A DNA stretch of 64,000 nt from Nannochloris sp. 'desiccata'. Its lineage: Eukaryota > Chlorophyta > Trebouxiophyceae > Chlorellales > Chlorellaceae. This document shows positions 19,746 through 29,976 of this stretch, in pieces; the stretch's first letter is position 1; every line of letters starts with the position of its first letter. The notes under the pieces were generated by a model that saw nothing but the letters and a program-made list of their open reading frames with translations, ran no database searches and was not told the origin of the DNA. The DNA lies in assembly GCA_019044685.2 (NCBI GenBank), contig JAGTXX020000014.1, forward strand, positions 806,001 to 870,000, read 5' to 3'. The position numbers were made by a program, and so were the translations under genes.

Positions 19746-21554
19746 CTATTCTGGAATAAATGCTCCATGGAACCCGTTTGTAATCCCATACGGCAGCACA
19801 GCTCTGGCTATCTCTTTAAAAGTTTGCCCATCTAAAACAATTAATGCAGATTTCCCGTCGGACTGCGCCACAACCGCAATCACAACCCCTTCATCTTCTT
19901 TTCTTTCTTTCTTTTCTAAACTACTACTACTACTATCGGGAGCAGGGATGAACAATGGCTCCCCAACTACCCCACCAGCTTCATGCCACAAGGTTGATTT
20001 TTTCTCCTTGATATCAAATTTCGCCAAAGCATTGTTCACGTTTGTCGGCCTCACAGCTGCAGTTCCGAATATATACCTGGCATTTTCACCCTTTCTTTTC
20101 GGATTAACACAGGGAAACTCGACAAAGTTGCCATATGCAGCATCATCATCTATTAACGATTCAAACTCAAAGGGGACAGCACTTCCAGAGGGGGCTTGTA
20201 AATCGATAGTAAGGCGGCGGAGAGAAGCTTGCGGTAATGTCGGGCCATTTTTGGGCCCACCCGCGTTCGTTACGTTTTTCATATCTAGGTGATTTACAAT
20301 CTCAGGATCGTTGTATATCGATCCATCCAAGTGTAAATACCGCCCGTCGTCGCTTTCAAATGCGTTGGCCCAATGGAAACAGAAAAATGGAGGAGCCCTA
20401 AATGTCTTTACAATTTTAGCACCCCCGTTTTCACCTTTTTTATAATTTGTGACATCTACCACGTGTAAGCGGGTCCCTTCTTCAGGCACCCAATCTAAGA
20501 AAATATGATCAGTGGTACTACCCAACATCAAGGCGCCAAGATTGAAATACAAAGGTGATTCAGGGATAACAATATATTTTTTTGACCCGGGGAAATCGTG
20601 GATCCATGCTGGGGATAAGGGACGCTTATGTGGGATAGTAGCTATTTTCTCACGAACAGGTTTTTCACTACTCGTAGAAGAAGAAGAAGCCGAATTACTT
20701 TTCAAGTTTTGGCGGTAGACTGTGAAACCGACTCCCGGAGCAGAGAGAAAATTAATTAATTCTCCATTAGGAAGGATTGTAGGGTGTGCAGTCGTTAAAT
20801 CTCCTTTGAGATTATCGTTGTAGGTGACTTTGCCCAGCGTGCTGAGCGTGCCTTGGTCCATTTCGATGGTTCCAGCGACAGTTTCCGTCACAGCCCAGAA
20901 TTTTTTATTTTGATTTTTATCACTACTATAAGGAGCAGGAAGGACGTTCACACTTGCGTTGTCGGTTACACCTTGTCCAATACCCATACTACCGAATGCC
21001 ATCGTAGCTACGTCTGAAATTCTAGAAAAAACGCCTTCAGAAGGAACAGGGGTTGCAAATTCCCGCCACTGCATTTTACCTGTAGTTTCCAAAGCCTTGT
21101 AAGCTTCAGATTGAATAAATTCATGGGAGAGCTTCACTAAATTTGCAGTACCATCTATTTGGAGTTTTAATATTTGCGCGTAGCCGTCAAACATGTGGAC
21201 CATGCCCTCGGCAGTGCCGTTCTTATAAGTGCCAGGGCCGTTGCGGAGGTAGCAGCCAAGGAGCCATTCTGGAAGCTTTCCAATGACAGATACTTCAAGG
21301 TTTTGTTGTTGTTTGGGGCTTGTATCGCCAAATGCACCACGGAGGGCGGCTTCTGAGGGCCAGGAAGGGGGCAGGGAGGAGGAAGACGAGGTAGAAGGGG
21401 TGGAGATGGCGGGCTCGGCAAGGCGAGCCTCATATTTAGTTGATTTGGCTGGTCGGCAAGGAATAGAACGATTTTTAGTGAGTTGGGTTGCAAAAGTAGA
21501 GCCTAAACATGCAGAAGGCTGCAGCGCGCTGCTCATTGCGTTTAATAACGGCAT
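19746..21554 (-). CDS. CCD8-like carotenoid cleavage dioxygenase, tandem copy A (intact)
   Basis: 602 aa, single exon, with a Ser/Pro-rich transit-type leader (about 65 aa). The core starts IGKLPEWLLGCYLRNGPGTY and MVHMFDGY. The four iron histidines are TTAHPTILPNGE (about 256), AWIHDFPG (about 318), FCFHWANAFES (about 395) and NGFHGAFIP (about 597). MQWREF, GVTDNASVNVLP, TETVAGTIEMDQGTLSTLGKVTY and the end GVVIAV-DGKSALIVLDGQTFKEIARAVLPYG follow the order seen in land-plant CCD8 (carlactone synthase) more closely than CCD1, CCD7 or NCED. Land-plant CCD8 acts in plastids after D27 and CCD7. Neither partner is in this window, so a strigolactone role is not shown; general apocarotenoid cleavage is safe. 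It is the intact neighbour of copy B and lacks copy B's intron. Confidence 0.88.
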   Translation of the reverse strand: MPLLNAMSSALQPSACLGSTFATQLTKNRSIPCRPAKSTKYEARLAEPAISTPSTSSSSSLPPSWPSEAALRGAFGDTSPKQQQNLEVSVIGKLPEWLLGCYLRNGPGTYKNGTAEGMVHMFDGYAQILKLQIDGTANLVKLSHEFIQSEAYKALETTGKMQWREFATPVPSEGVFSRISDVATMAFGSMGIGQGVTDNASVNVLPAPYSSDKNQNKKFWAVTETVAGTIEMDQGTLSTLGKVTYNDNLKGDLTTAHPTILPNGELINFLSAPGVGFTVYRQNLKSNSASSSSTSSEKPVREKIATIPHKRPLSPAWIHDFPGSKKYIVIPESPLYFNLGALMLGSTTDHIFLDWVPEEGTRLHVVDVTNYKKGENGGAKIVKTFRAPPFFCFHWANAFESDDGRYLHLDGSIYNDPEIVNHLDMKNVTNAGGPKNGPTLPQASLRRLTIDLQAPSGSAVPFEFESLIDDDAAYGNFVEFPCVNPKRKGENARYIFGTAAVRPTNVNNALAKFDIKEKKSTLWHEAGGVVGEPLFIPAPDSSSSSLEKKERKEDEGVVIAVVAQSDGKSALIVLDGQTFKEIARAVLPYGITNGFHGAFIPE

Positions 21555-22028
21555 TTTGTCGTAAAATTAGCAACGATTAAATTTCAATTTGGTTTACGAA
21601 ATTTTCGCTTCAAGGGGATGAATACCGGTGTAATAATAAATAGACATAATGGGTACCATACAAAAATTGAAATGTGTGGAAGGAGAGGTCAGTTTACCTC
21701 CAGTTGTGCTGCTGCTCGTGAGCTTCAACTCAAGGTGTGCGTGCTGAGGATTTTTTGAATCCTCCTCGGAGCCTCCCTCTCCACATTGGAACCTCGAAAC
21801 CAATAATTAATCGAGCTCTTATATAGGCTTGTTTAGTCAATACAAAGATTAAACTGATGATATAAGATCATTCATTAGAGTCCCTGCCTGCCATCTGGAG
21901 ATCGAATTGTTTGAATCCCAAGATTAACCAAGCGAAGAGAATCACTTCTGCCTCCCAATTAAAGCGTCCATATGATTGCTTAGTATCTCTTAACCCTTTA
22001 TCTTGCTTGATTAAAACAAATTGCGTTA
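21555..22028. promoter_or_regulatory. Divergent intergenic region, CCD copy A / kinase
   Basis: 474 bp between two divergent starts. A T-arm-like string (GTTTGAATCCC near 21911) does not sit in a foldable tRNA. No gene is seen. Confidence 0.4.
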
Positions 22029-24296
22029 ATGAGTCAGCAGCAGTCGGTGGCAGCCAGCGGAGCCAGCTTTTCGGTGGCGGCAGCGGCAGTGGCTAGGTTG
22101 CCGTCCAGACCTCAGCTCTTACCAAAGGCGCCAGGAACCAGCAGAACGATTGTAGAGACGGCTTTGTGTCCTCCTGAGCTGAAAAGAGGCGACAAGCCTT
22201 GGTAAGTCAAGGAGCAAGCCTTCTAGCTTAATTTTCACTTTCAAGGGCGGCGGGCTTGCTTGCTTGCTCACTACTTTCTATTTTCTTCTTTTAACTTTCT
22301 CTAACCTTTCTTGTTTCACCAAAAACAGGTCAATACAAGATCTCAAAGTCATGCGTGTCCTTGGTGAAGGGGCTCTCAGCACTGTCGTTCAATGCACCTG
22401 CTGTCTCTCCGGCCTCCCCATAGCCTTGAAAATGTACCACCGCGACAAACTCAACACCCTCAACGTCAAACAAATTGGGCGCGAAATCGACATCCACGCC
22501 TCGTTATCCCACTTAAATGTCATAAAACTTTACGCTGCCTTTGAAGATACAGATGGAATCTATTTGGTTCAAGAATTTGCCACTGGTGGCGACTTGTATG
22601 CTGAGCTGTCCCGCCACGGAGGTTACATGATTGAAGCACACGTCACCAAACACGTTATGGCTCCGTTTTTAACTGCAATCTCCCATTTACACCAGAGAAG
22701 TATTCTACACAGAGATATAAAGCCTGAAAATATCTTACTAATGGCAAACGGAGAAATTAAATTAGCGGACTTTGGGTTGGCTATTGATACGTATAGAGAG
22801 AAACCTATCTCCAGGGTGGGTACTCTGGATTATATGCCACCAGAGGTACGTTTATTAAGTAATATATTACCTTAATAAAGTATATTATAGGTGTTTTCTA
22901 TTGGATATTAATACTAAATATACCAAATATAGTATCTACTATGCTAGCGAGCCTGTCCAACACCTAATCCCCCCCCTCTTTCTTCGTCTTCTGCCTTCAG
23001 ATTGCTATATTGCCTCGCTCTGGGGCTCCTATTCCTCCTCCTCAAAGCATTCCCGGATCCCCTAGCTATGCTGCTGCGTCCTCCTCTGCACACAATACAC
23101 CGAAAGTCAACTCTCCACTGGGAGTGCCCAACTCCCCAGCTGGCACTGCTCCCCGCTCCCCGTTTTCGCCAATGAGCTGTTCTTTAATCGGGAAAAACAA
23201 CGGTGGCAACTATGGCCTCCCTGTTGACGTCTGGTGCGCTGGAATTTTGGCCTACGAACTTCTTGTTGGTGGGCCCCCTTTCGAAGCAGATACAAAAGAT
23301 GCTACCTATACCCGTATTTTAAAAACAGAAGCTGTAATTCCAGCTCATATCAGTAAACCTGCTCAAGATTTTATTAGATCTGCTTTGCAGAAAGATCCTA
23401 CGCTGAGACCTACTATTGACCAGCTGGCTGCGCATCCTTGGTTGCGAAGTGTGCAAAGAGCGAAATCTCTCACTGGCTCTCCTATTGTTGCTGGATATAT
23501 TGATGGACTCGGAGAAGATAACAATGGGGAAGATGTAGTCATTTCAATGGCTACACCAATTCAAAAACAGCAACGGCAGCAGCAGCAACATCAAGGGCTG
23601 AGTGATGCCCATTTCCATCACCCCAGCTCTGTGTTTATGGCGTATTCTGCAAAAGAAGATTGCGTGGAAGGGAAGAATAATGTCGACCAAACAAGGGTTG
23701 GAGCTGCTGTTCCTGCAGTGTTGAAAAATAAAGATAGCATGGCCAGTGCTGCTGCATTTGCAACCACGGCTCCACCTACTTCAATTACAAAGCAGCGGGT
23801 ATCTGTGACGCAAGGGCTAATGAATCCTCAATTTAAGCCCCGTCAAAGCATGCAAGCGCAAGCACAGGTGCAAGCGCTACTCTCTCCAACAATGCCTCAG
23901 AAAACAGCTGCAGCTGTCACTGAAAAAGTGGCAGCACCCCAGGTTAAAGTGAAAACTGCTACTGCTGCTGCGAGTGCTAGGACTTCAGGAACACGTGAAA
24001 AATATGACAATGTGGATTTAATTGCTGCCTCTTATGGAAATAATATTAATTCAGCTCCCCATGCTCTTATGCCTTCCCAGCCTGTTGCTGCAGTACAGAT
24101 TCTCGCAAGGCCGCCTCCACCGACTTCTGGCAGCACCAAGTTAAAAAGACCACGAATATTGAGTGCTTATTTGAAGAAATTGAATATTAGTGCATTTATG
24201 GGTATTGGAAGCAGTAGGGAAGAAAATAATGTTGAAGGGTCTGGAGAGCCAGCAGTGAGGCTGTCAAGGTTGGGAGCGGGACCAGCGGTACTTTAA
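22029..24296 (+). CDS. Ser/Thr protein kinase (Aurora-like catalytic core) with Pro/Ser insert and long tail
   Basis: Three exons (22029-22201, 22329-22845, 23001-24296) give 661 aa. The kinase core has LGEGALSTVVQ (P-loop), IALKMY (VAIK lysine), LHRDIKPEN (catalytic loop, about residue 182), ADFGLAID (DFG) and RVGTLDYMPPE (activation segment and APE). The C-lobe VDVWCAGILAYELLVGGPPFE and LRPTIDQLAAHPWL closes the domain. The core is closest in feel to the Aurora group. Unusually, about 68 residues rich in Pro, Ser and SP/TP pairs sit between MPPE and YGLPVDVWC, exactly at the exon 2/3 junction; in Aurora kinases these motifs are about 10-15 residues apart. Residues beyond about 390 are Gln/Ala-rich and disordered. 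A TGTAA lies 99 nt past the stop. The exact kinase family is not certain. Confidence 0.87.
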
Positions 24297-24687
24297 AAGA
24301 TTGGACATTTTATCAATTTAGCAGTATTTTTCTTTGTTACTCAAATTACATTCCTTAATAAATAAATAGATGTTTTCATAATTGGGTGTGTTTTTGTAAA
24401 GTAAGACATATAATTGATTGAACTGATTCAGCACTTATGAGTTTAGGAATTTGTCCGTGGTTCAAGCCTTGAGGGGTTCAAAGAGCTGCCTGTACATCAA
24501 GCTCAAGATTGTGAATTGGCCGCAAAACCCAGTTCAACTTAACTTTCTTTTTTCATAATTCGGCTGCAATAGATTCCGCAAGCTTGCTTTTTGTTTGTAT
24601 CCTAGGGTTGATCTAACCTTAATTAGGGTAGCTTAAGTTGATCGTATCTTTTCATTAAAATCTGCTAATTGAGAAAAAACATTCGCC
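24297..24687. other. Intergenic region, kinase to amino acid permease
   Basis: 391 bp between two plus-strand genes: the kinase 3' flank with TGTAA at 24395-24399, then the permease promoter. No gene is seen. Confidence 0.5.
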
Positions 24688-24930
24688 ATGTTGGGCAAAG
24701 ACGGTAGCGGACCCGCTCCGGTGGCTGAGGAGGAAGAGTTCAGCTTATTTCATGCCATCTCCCAAGAGCTGACACAAGTGCCCGAGCAAAAGCAACCAAT
24801 CAACCAAAATGCTATCTCACCAGATATAGAAGGCATGCGATCACTTAATTCACTGCCTGAAATTGCTCTCTCTGGTTCTAAGAGGAGCTCCAAGTGGGAG
24901 GAAGAGGATGGTGTGATCCGCTCCGGTAAG

Positions 24931-24964
<34 letters not shown>

Positions 24965-26387
24965 TCCTGTGTCTGGTTCTGGCTCACCAAGCGCCCACAG
25001 TGCGACTGCTTTACCCCATGTCCGTACATAGATCCTGCTGCAACTGATGGTGTATACTTCGACGCTGGCCATGCTCCCGCTCCTGCCGCTGCAATGACCC
25101 TGTTTCTACTGCTCAGTTAATCTTATCATTCACTCTAACGCAGGAAATACTTTGACTGCAAGTGCTCATATTATCACAGCCGTGATCGGCGCGGGCGTCT
25201 TGAGTTTACCTTATAGCATGGCTTCACTTGGCTGGATTGGCGGCCCCATTTGTTTTATTTTATTTGCCGGAATTACTCTCTATACCGCGCAACTCCTCGC
25301 TGATTTATATATTGTCGATGGTAAACGTATGCGTACCTACACCATGATGGTGGAGACAGTCATGGGTCGCCCAGGGAAGATTGCAATCGGTATTGTCCAG
25401 CAATTTAACCTTGTCTTGACTGCCCTGGCCTACACCATCACCGCTGCTCAATCAATGCAGCTGCTCGCCAAATCAGCGTGTGGAGCTGAAGCAGTAGCAG
25501 CTGGAGATTGTTTCGATTCTTTCTGGAAAATGGCTGTGATTTTCGGCGCCTTGCAGATAATCATGTCTTTCGGAGGAAGTTTGGAAAGATACTGGTGGGC
25601 ATCCATGATTGGTGCCGTCATGTCCTTCGGCTATGCCATCATAGCTTTGGTGCTATCTTGGGTGTACTTCGATACGAAAGGTACTATTCAAGGCATTCAA
25701 TTGGAAACTTCCTCGGAGACGGCTTGGAACGTGTTAAATTCGATAGGCGCCATCTTATTCGCATATTCATTCAGTTTCATCTTACTTGAAATTCAAGACA
25801 CGCTCCACACTCCCAAAGGCATGAAACATGGTCCTATCATCCCTATGAAACGCGCTGTGAATATCTGTGTTTCCATCATGACTAGTTTCTATATTTCTAT
25901 TGCGGTGTTTGGCTACCTTAGCCAAGGGAATGAAGTAAAGCCTTATATTTTGGACTCTTTCCCCGACGCTCCTGCATGGGTTATCGACACTGCTAACGCG
26001 ATGGTGCTTGTCCATATGATACCTGCCTATCAAGTATGGTCTCAGCCTCATTTTGAGTGGGTGGAATCAGAATTTCCACTATTTGAACACAAGAACGTGT
26101 TTAAATTTGGATATAGAATTCTGTATGTGTGTGTGATTACCTTTTTTGCGATTTTATTACCATTCTTTGGTATTATCCTAGGATTTGTGGGTGCTATGGG
26201 CTTCTGGCCTGCCACTGTATTCTTCCCCATTGAATGCTGGTGCAAAGTATTCCGTCCTACACGCAAACAGAGGATTGCAATGCAGTGCCTTGATGTGTTT
26301 TGTTTCTGTGTGACAGTGGCGTGTATCGTAGCAAGTGTGCAGGCAATTGTGGCGAATGCGTCCAGCATGGAAATATTCGGTAGTTAA
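24688..26387 (+). CDS. Amino acid permease (AAAP/AAP family)
   Basis: Exon 1 (24688-24925) and exon 2 (25144-26387) join in phase 1 over a 218-nt intron; 493 aa. The cytosolic N-terminus is acidic. Membrane segments start at HIITAVIGAGVLSLPYSMASLGW, the AAP signature, followed by about ten more hydrophobic helices up to CVTVACIVASVQAIV. Loop motifs such as GKRMRTYTMMVETVMG and QDTLHTPKGMKHG match plant AAPs, which are proton-coupled amino acid importers of the plasma membrane. The intron holds a run of 29 T (24934-24962). Confidence 0.94.
24934..24962. repeat. Poly-T tract (29 T) inside an intron
   Basis: An uninterrupted T run just after the donor site of the permease intron. It is probably length-variable and prone to sequencing error, and has no coding effect. 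Confidence 0.9.
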
Positions 26388-26867
26388 ATACAAAATCCAT
26401 GGTATATATTATATGATCTGACCTCGTATTTGAATAAAAATACTGTTTTCATTAAGAAAATATTGGAACATAAATATCTTTAAAAATTCCTTGGTTCAAA
26501 AAAAAAAGATTCCTCCTTTTTTCTTTCTGAACGTCATTTCCAAAAGCCTTGTTGTTGTTTTTGAATCATATCTCCGTTAATCATTTACCTGAAAAATATG
26601 TTAATTAATTAGTGGCTGCACTTGTCAATTAGAAGCAGGACGCCACTCGGCAGGGCGGCGGCATTGGCAGCGGTCAAAGAATTTCCACCTCTCGAGTTTT
26701 CTAGCCATAAATAGCCACCATAATCTACAGAATTCCTCGATCTCCAATTGTATTAGTTAAAGAAATCGACCAGAAGCAACTGTGCTTTCATAAAGCCACA
26801 TAGCTGAAGAAAAGTCTTAACCTCCGATCAACTTATTGATTTTCGATTTAGACCTGCTTCAAGAGAG
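26388..26867. other. Intergenic region, permease to FMN hydrolase/riboflavin kinase
   Basis: 480 bp in tandem orientation, AT-rich in the first half. No gene or recognisable element. Confidence 0.4.
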
Positions 26868-28046
26868 ATGGCTGGAGAAGGTGATTCGTTGCCCCCAATC
26901 AAGCTAGTGATCTTTGATTTAGATGGCACTCTTGTCCAGACAGAGACTCTCGTTCTCTCTGTAGCACGTGATGTAGTTGCATCGCACGGCAAAGAATTGA
27001 CGGAAGAGGCAATCGCTGCTTCATTAGGAAGACGACCTCTTGAAGCGTGGCAAATCACCGCCGATCTTCTCGGTATTGATAAAACTGCTCAAGAGCTATT
27101 CGACCAATCAGAACCTTTGCTCTGTGAACGGTGGCATGAAGCAGGCGTCCTTCCAGGCGCTCTCCGTCTTGTCACCCATCTAAGAGCTGCGGGCATTCCT
27201 CTGGCACTCGCTACGTCAACCAGCAGAGGCACCCTCACTAGAAAGCTATCTTCAAAACCTGATCTACGTGAAGCTTTCGATACTGTCTGCTGTGGCGACG
27301 ATAAAGACGTGAAATTCGGCAAGCCAGCCCCTGATTGCTTTCTTAAAGTCGCTCAAGAACAAGGGATACCAATAGAAAATTGTCTTGTCTTCGAAGACGC
27401 CCCTGCCGGTGTTGAAGCAGCTGTTGCTGCTGGCATGCGGGTAGTTGTTATTCCTTCTTTGCGGAGTACAAGTCAATATCCTAGTCCGGATGCTACCACG
27501 CCTGCTGGTGTTGTGGAAGTTTTACCTAGTTTACTCGCTTTCAAACCGGAACGCTACTTAGGTTTACCTCCTTTTTCAGATAACGTATGCGAGACCATTC
27601 CTTTAGATGCTGTATGGAGAATCTCAGGGACTGTTGTCCGGGGCTTTGGCCGGGGAAGTAAACAGCTCGGTATCCCTACTGCAAATTTAGATTCTGCTTC
27701 TCTGGCTTCTGCAATGGCGGAAGCTGTGACGGGCATTTACGCAGGCTTTGCTGCTGTAGGAACTTCTGCAAAATCCTATCCTATGGTCATGAGCGTGGGT
27801 TGGAATCCTGTCTTTGATAATGAAGAAAAAACGTGTGAGCCGTGGCTACTGCACGATTTTGAAGAGGATTTTTATGGGGAAGAAATACGGTTGGTAGTCG
27901 TTGCATTCATTCGGCCAGAGGCGAATTTCCCTAGTTTGGATGCACTAGTAGAGAGAATTCACAAAGATGCAGAAGTGACGAGGGAAGCGTTGGTTCATGA
28001 AATGTATGCTGGGTTTCAACATGATTCGTTTTTGAAGGCTGGTTGA
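26868..28046 (+). CDS. FMN/FHY: Bifunctional FMN hydrolase / riboflavin kinase
   Basis: 392 aa, single exon. N-terminal HAD domain: motif I FDLDGTLVQTE (D17, D19), motif II LATSTSRGT, motif III lysine in KFGKPAPD, and motif IV FEDAPAGVEAA. From about residue 245 comes a riboflavin kinase domain with GTVVRGFGRGSKQLGIPTANLD, GIYAGFAAVG, SVGWNPVFDN and LHDFEEDFYGEEIRL. The same HAD-RFK order and length is known from the Arabidopsis enzyme, which both makes FMN from riboflavin plus ATP and hydrolyses FMN. No leader is seen; the plant enzyme is cytosolic. No frameshift or missing residue. Confidence 0.96.
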   Translation: MAGEGDSLPPIKLVIFDLDGTLVQTETLVLSVARDVVASHGKELTEEAIAASLGRRPLEAWQITADLLGIDKTAQELFDQSEPLLCERWHEAGVLPGALRLVTHLRAAGIPLALATSTSRGTLTRKLSSKPDLREAFDTVCCGDDKDVKFGKPAPDCFLKVAQEQGIPIENCLVFEDAPAGVEAAVAAGMRVVVIPSLRSTSQYPSPDATTPAGVVEVLPSLLAFKPERYLGLPPFSDNVCETIPLDAVWRISGTVVRGFGRGSKQLGIPTANLDSASLASAMAEAVTGIYAGFAAVGTSAKSYPMVMSVGWNPVFDNEEKTCEPWLLHDFEEDFYGEEIRLVVVAFIRPEANFPSLDALVERIHKDAEVTREALVHEMYAGFQHDSFLKAG

Positions 28047-28189
28047 CTGTATTTCGAATTTTCTTTAAAAACTGATGCGTCAGCTTCCTGCCAGTTGAAA
28101 AATAAATAGAAGCATTTTTCTAGTCTTCACAGAATGAAAGTGAGCCACAAATCGCCTTGTTAGGCCCAAATTAAATATACATAATCACC

Positions 28190-29500
28190 ATGTTGGCTGC
28201 TCGTGCCCTTGGAAGGGCGCTGAACGCTCCTAAAGGAACCGCAACACAGACTCTATTAACTTCGCTGGCATGCACAACAACATGCTCTTCTTCCTCGTTT
28301 TCAGAAAATTCCTCGTCCTGGACAAGCATTCTTGACTCTTATACCCGCAGAAGCACTTCAAATGCGTGTTTTGCATCCTCTGGAGTGTCTGTAAATCGTG
28401 ACAAGAGAAAACACGAAGGTGCAGGGAGCTTTGAAAAAATGTCTCCCGACGCTGCAGTTCAGCGTTATCTTGGCACTGCCGCTGAGCCCGCTACATCGTT
28501 ACTTCCTGCAAAGAAGCATCCTAAACGTTCTTTGATGACATCTTCCCCTGTGGCTGCTGCTAGTGGTCATCAATCCTCTTCTGCTATGGACAGCAACATC
28601 GATGGTGGGGGTGGTTACATGCTGCTCTCTTTGGCCCACGCCACAGCAGCGTCTCTGTGTTTTTTTATGCCTGAAATGATCGCAAATTTGTTCTTTCCTG
28701 GCGCGGCATTGCCTCAAGGTTTCGAAACGCAAGCTTTGGTGCAATTGTTAGGTTCAGGTCTCGCAGCGGGCTCAGCTTCATGCTATGCTTTGAAACAGTT
28801 TGCTGACAATAACGACCTGAACAAGCCTACAGCGCAGCGTTTGCAGCTTGGTTTGATGGGATTCTCAGCTGCTGCTATTGGAACGCATTTGATGTACTCT
28901 CCAGCTATCACTATTTCCTCTCTGGCTACTGGCGCTGTTGTTATGGGAACGACTGGTGGCATAGCTTACCAGAGCTACACTCGTGCTGTGGGGCCTGTGA
29001 AAGTAGGAGACGTGCTTTCCCGCTATTTTGGAGCTGTTCCTGATCATCTCCGCATCAAAAATTTACAATCTGGCCTCTTTTCGCTGTTAACCCCGACTCT
29101 GGCGCTTGCTGGTGCCTCGTACCTCGCATTTCCTGGCTACTCGCTTGCAGAAATTTTTGGTTACGTGAAAGGAACAGATGGCTTCTTTTGGTGGCAAAAT
29201 ATCGGCGGGGCTTTATTGACCCTGGCACCTGCGTTGACCTATTCTTTAAAAGCTGAGGCTGATGCAGGAAGGCTTGGAGAGCCAGTTGCAAAAACTTTGA
29301 GCGCTGGCTTGCTTGTTACCTCTCTTGGTCATTTGTCCGTTCTAGTGCCCATGTTCATGAATGGTCAAGGTGGTGAGATGCTGCCTTATTTGGTAGGAGC
29401 GTGGACGACTGCCGCTTCAGCTGGTGTGCTTGGTTTGTGGGGAGGAGCTGCTGCAGCACGAAGCGGTGCTGATGTTGGTCACACTGGCGGCAAAGCGTGA
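28190..29500 (+). CDS. Unknown membrane protein with two repeated multi-helix halves
   Basis: 436 aa, single exon, family not recognised. The first ~135 residues are Ser/Thr/Arg-rich and look like an organelle leader (MLAARALGRALNAPKG...). Two similar hydrophobic halves follow. Half 1 has YMLLSLAHATAASLCFFMPEMIANLFFPG then QALVQLLGSGLAAGSASCYALKQFAD. Half 2 has FSLLTPTLALAGASYLAFPGYSLAEIFGYVKG then WWQNIGGALLTLAPALTYSLKAEAD. In both, a helix ending in FFPG/FPGYS is followed by a Gln-bearing, Gly-rich helix, then a polar link (LNKPTAQRLQLGL / GEPVAKTLSAGL) and a further helix. This suggests an internal duplication of a roughly four-helix unit. TGTAA is at 29564. A mitochondrial or plastid membrane is likely but not shown. 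Confidence 0.7.
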   Translation: MLAARALGRALNAPKGTATQTLLTSLACTTTCSSSSFSENSSSWTSILDSYTRRSTSNACFASSGVSVNRDKRKHEGAGSFEKMSPDAAVQRYLGTAAEPATSLLPAKKHPKRSLMTSSPVAAASGHQSSSAMDSNIDGGGGYMLLSLAHATAASLCFFMPEMIANLFFPGAALPQGFETQALVQLLGSGLAAGSASCYALKQFADNNDLNKPTAQRLQLGLMGFSAAAIGTHLMYSPAITISSLATGAVVMGTTGGIAYQSYTRAVGPVKVGDVLSRYFGAVPDHLRIKNLQSGLFSLLTPTLALAGASYLAFPGYSLAEIFGYVKGTDGFFWWQNIGGALLTLAPALTYSLKAEADAGRLGEPVAKTLSAGLLVTSLGHLSVLVPMFMNGQGGEMLPYLVGAWTTAASAGVLGLWGGAAAARSGADVGHTGGKA

Positions 29501-29976
29501 TTTTTTGACCTTTTTGTAGCATATTTGCAGTGTTATTCCTTGTATATTTTGTGTTGTTTGAGTTGTAATACTATGCATGGGCACAGAAATACTTTATTTT
29601 TGCTGCGCCCTCTCACCCACGAGATCGCGCCTCCCAGAATACTACCCAGCCCAGTGCGTGCCGAAAGGCGAATTAAGTACATGATCTTGATGTGCAGAAG
29701 CCTGATTAAGGATTGATGCGTAAGCGAATGGGCCTTTTGATTTCTCTCGCATAAACATCAAGCCTCGAAAGCGGCCCACTCCCCAACTGGGTTCCGAACT
29801 GTTGACCGTCATTATGACGAGAGAAATATGATGAGAGCATCTAGAACACCAATACATAAACCGCGGCTGCTCAGTCCCTTGTAAGTAAAAATAGGTAAAA
29901 ACCGAAATCAAGCCTAGATTAACTTTAACTTTAGACGCAATTCTTGCCGAAATCTCAATTAAATTGAAGACTGAAA
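29501..29976. other. Intergenic region upstream of small CxxC gene
   Basis: 476 bp: the 3' flank of the membrane protein gene (TGTAA at 29564-29568) and the promoter of the next small gene. No gene is accepted; open frames at 29525-29716 (plus) and 29642-29911 (minus) are not recognisable. Confidence 0.4.
29564..29568 (+). promoter_or_regulatory. TGTAA poly(A) signal candidate, duplicated membrane protein gene
   Basis: TGTAA 64 nt past the stop codon. Confidence 0.5.

Noticed and set aside
19612..20292. Plus-strand frame beginning in the GT repeat (poly Val-Cys)
   Set aside because: It is microsatellite translation followed by the antisense of the CCD gene.
21890..21925. tRNA T-arm-like string GTTTGAATCCC
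   Set aside because: No matching acceptor, D or anticodon stems could be paired around it.
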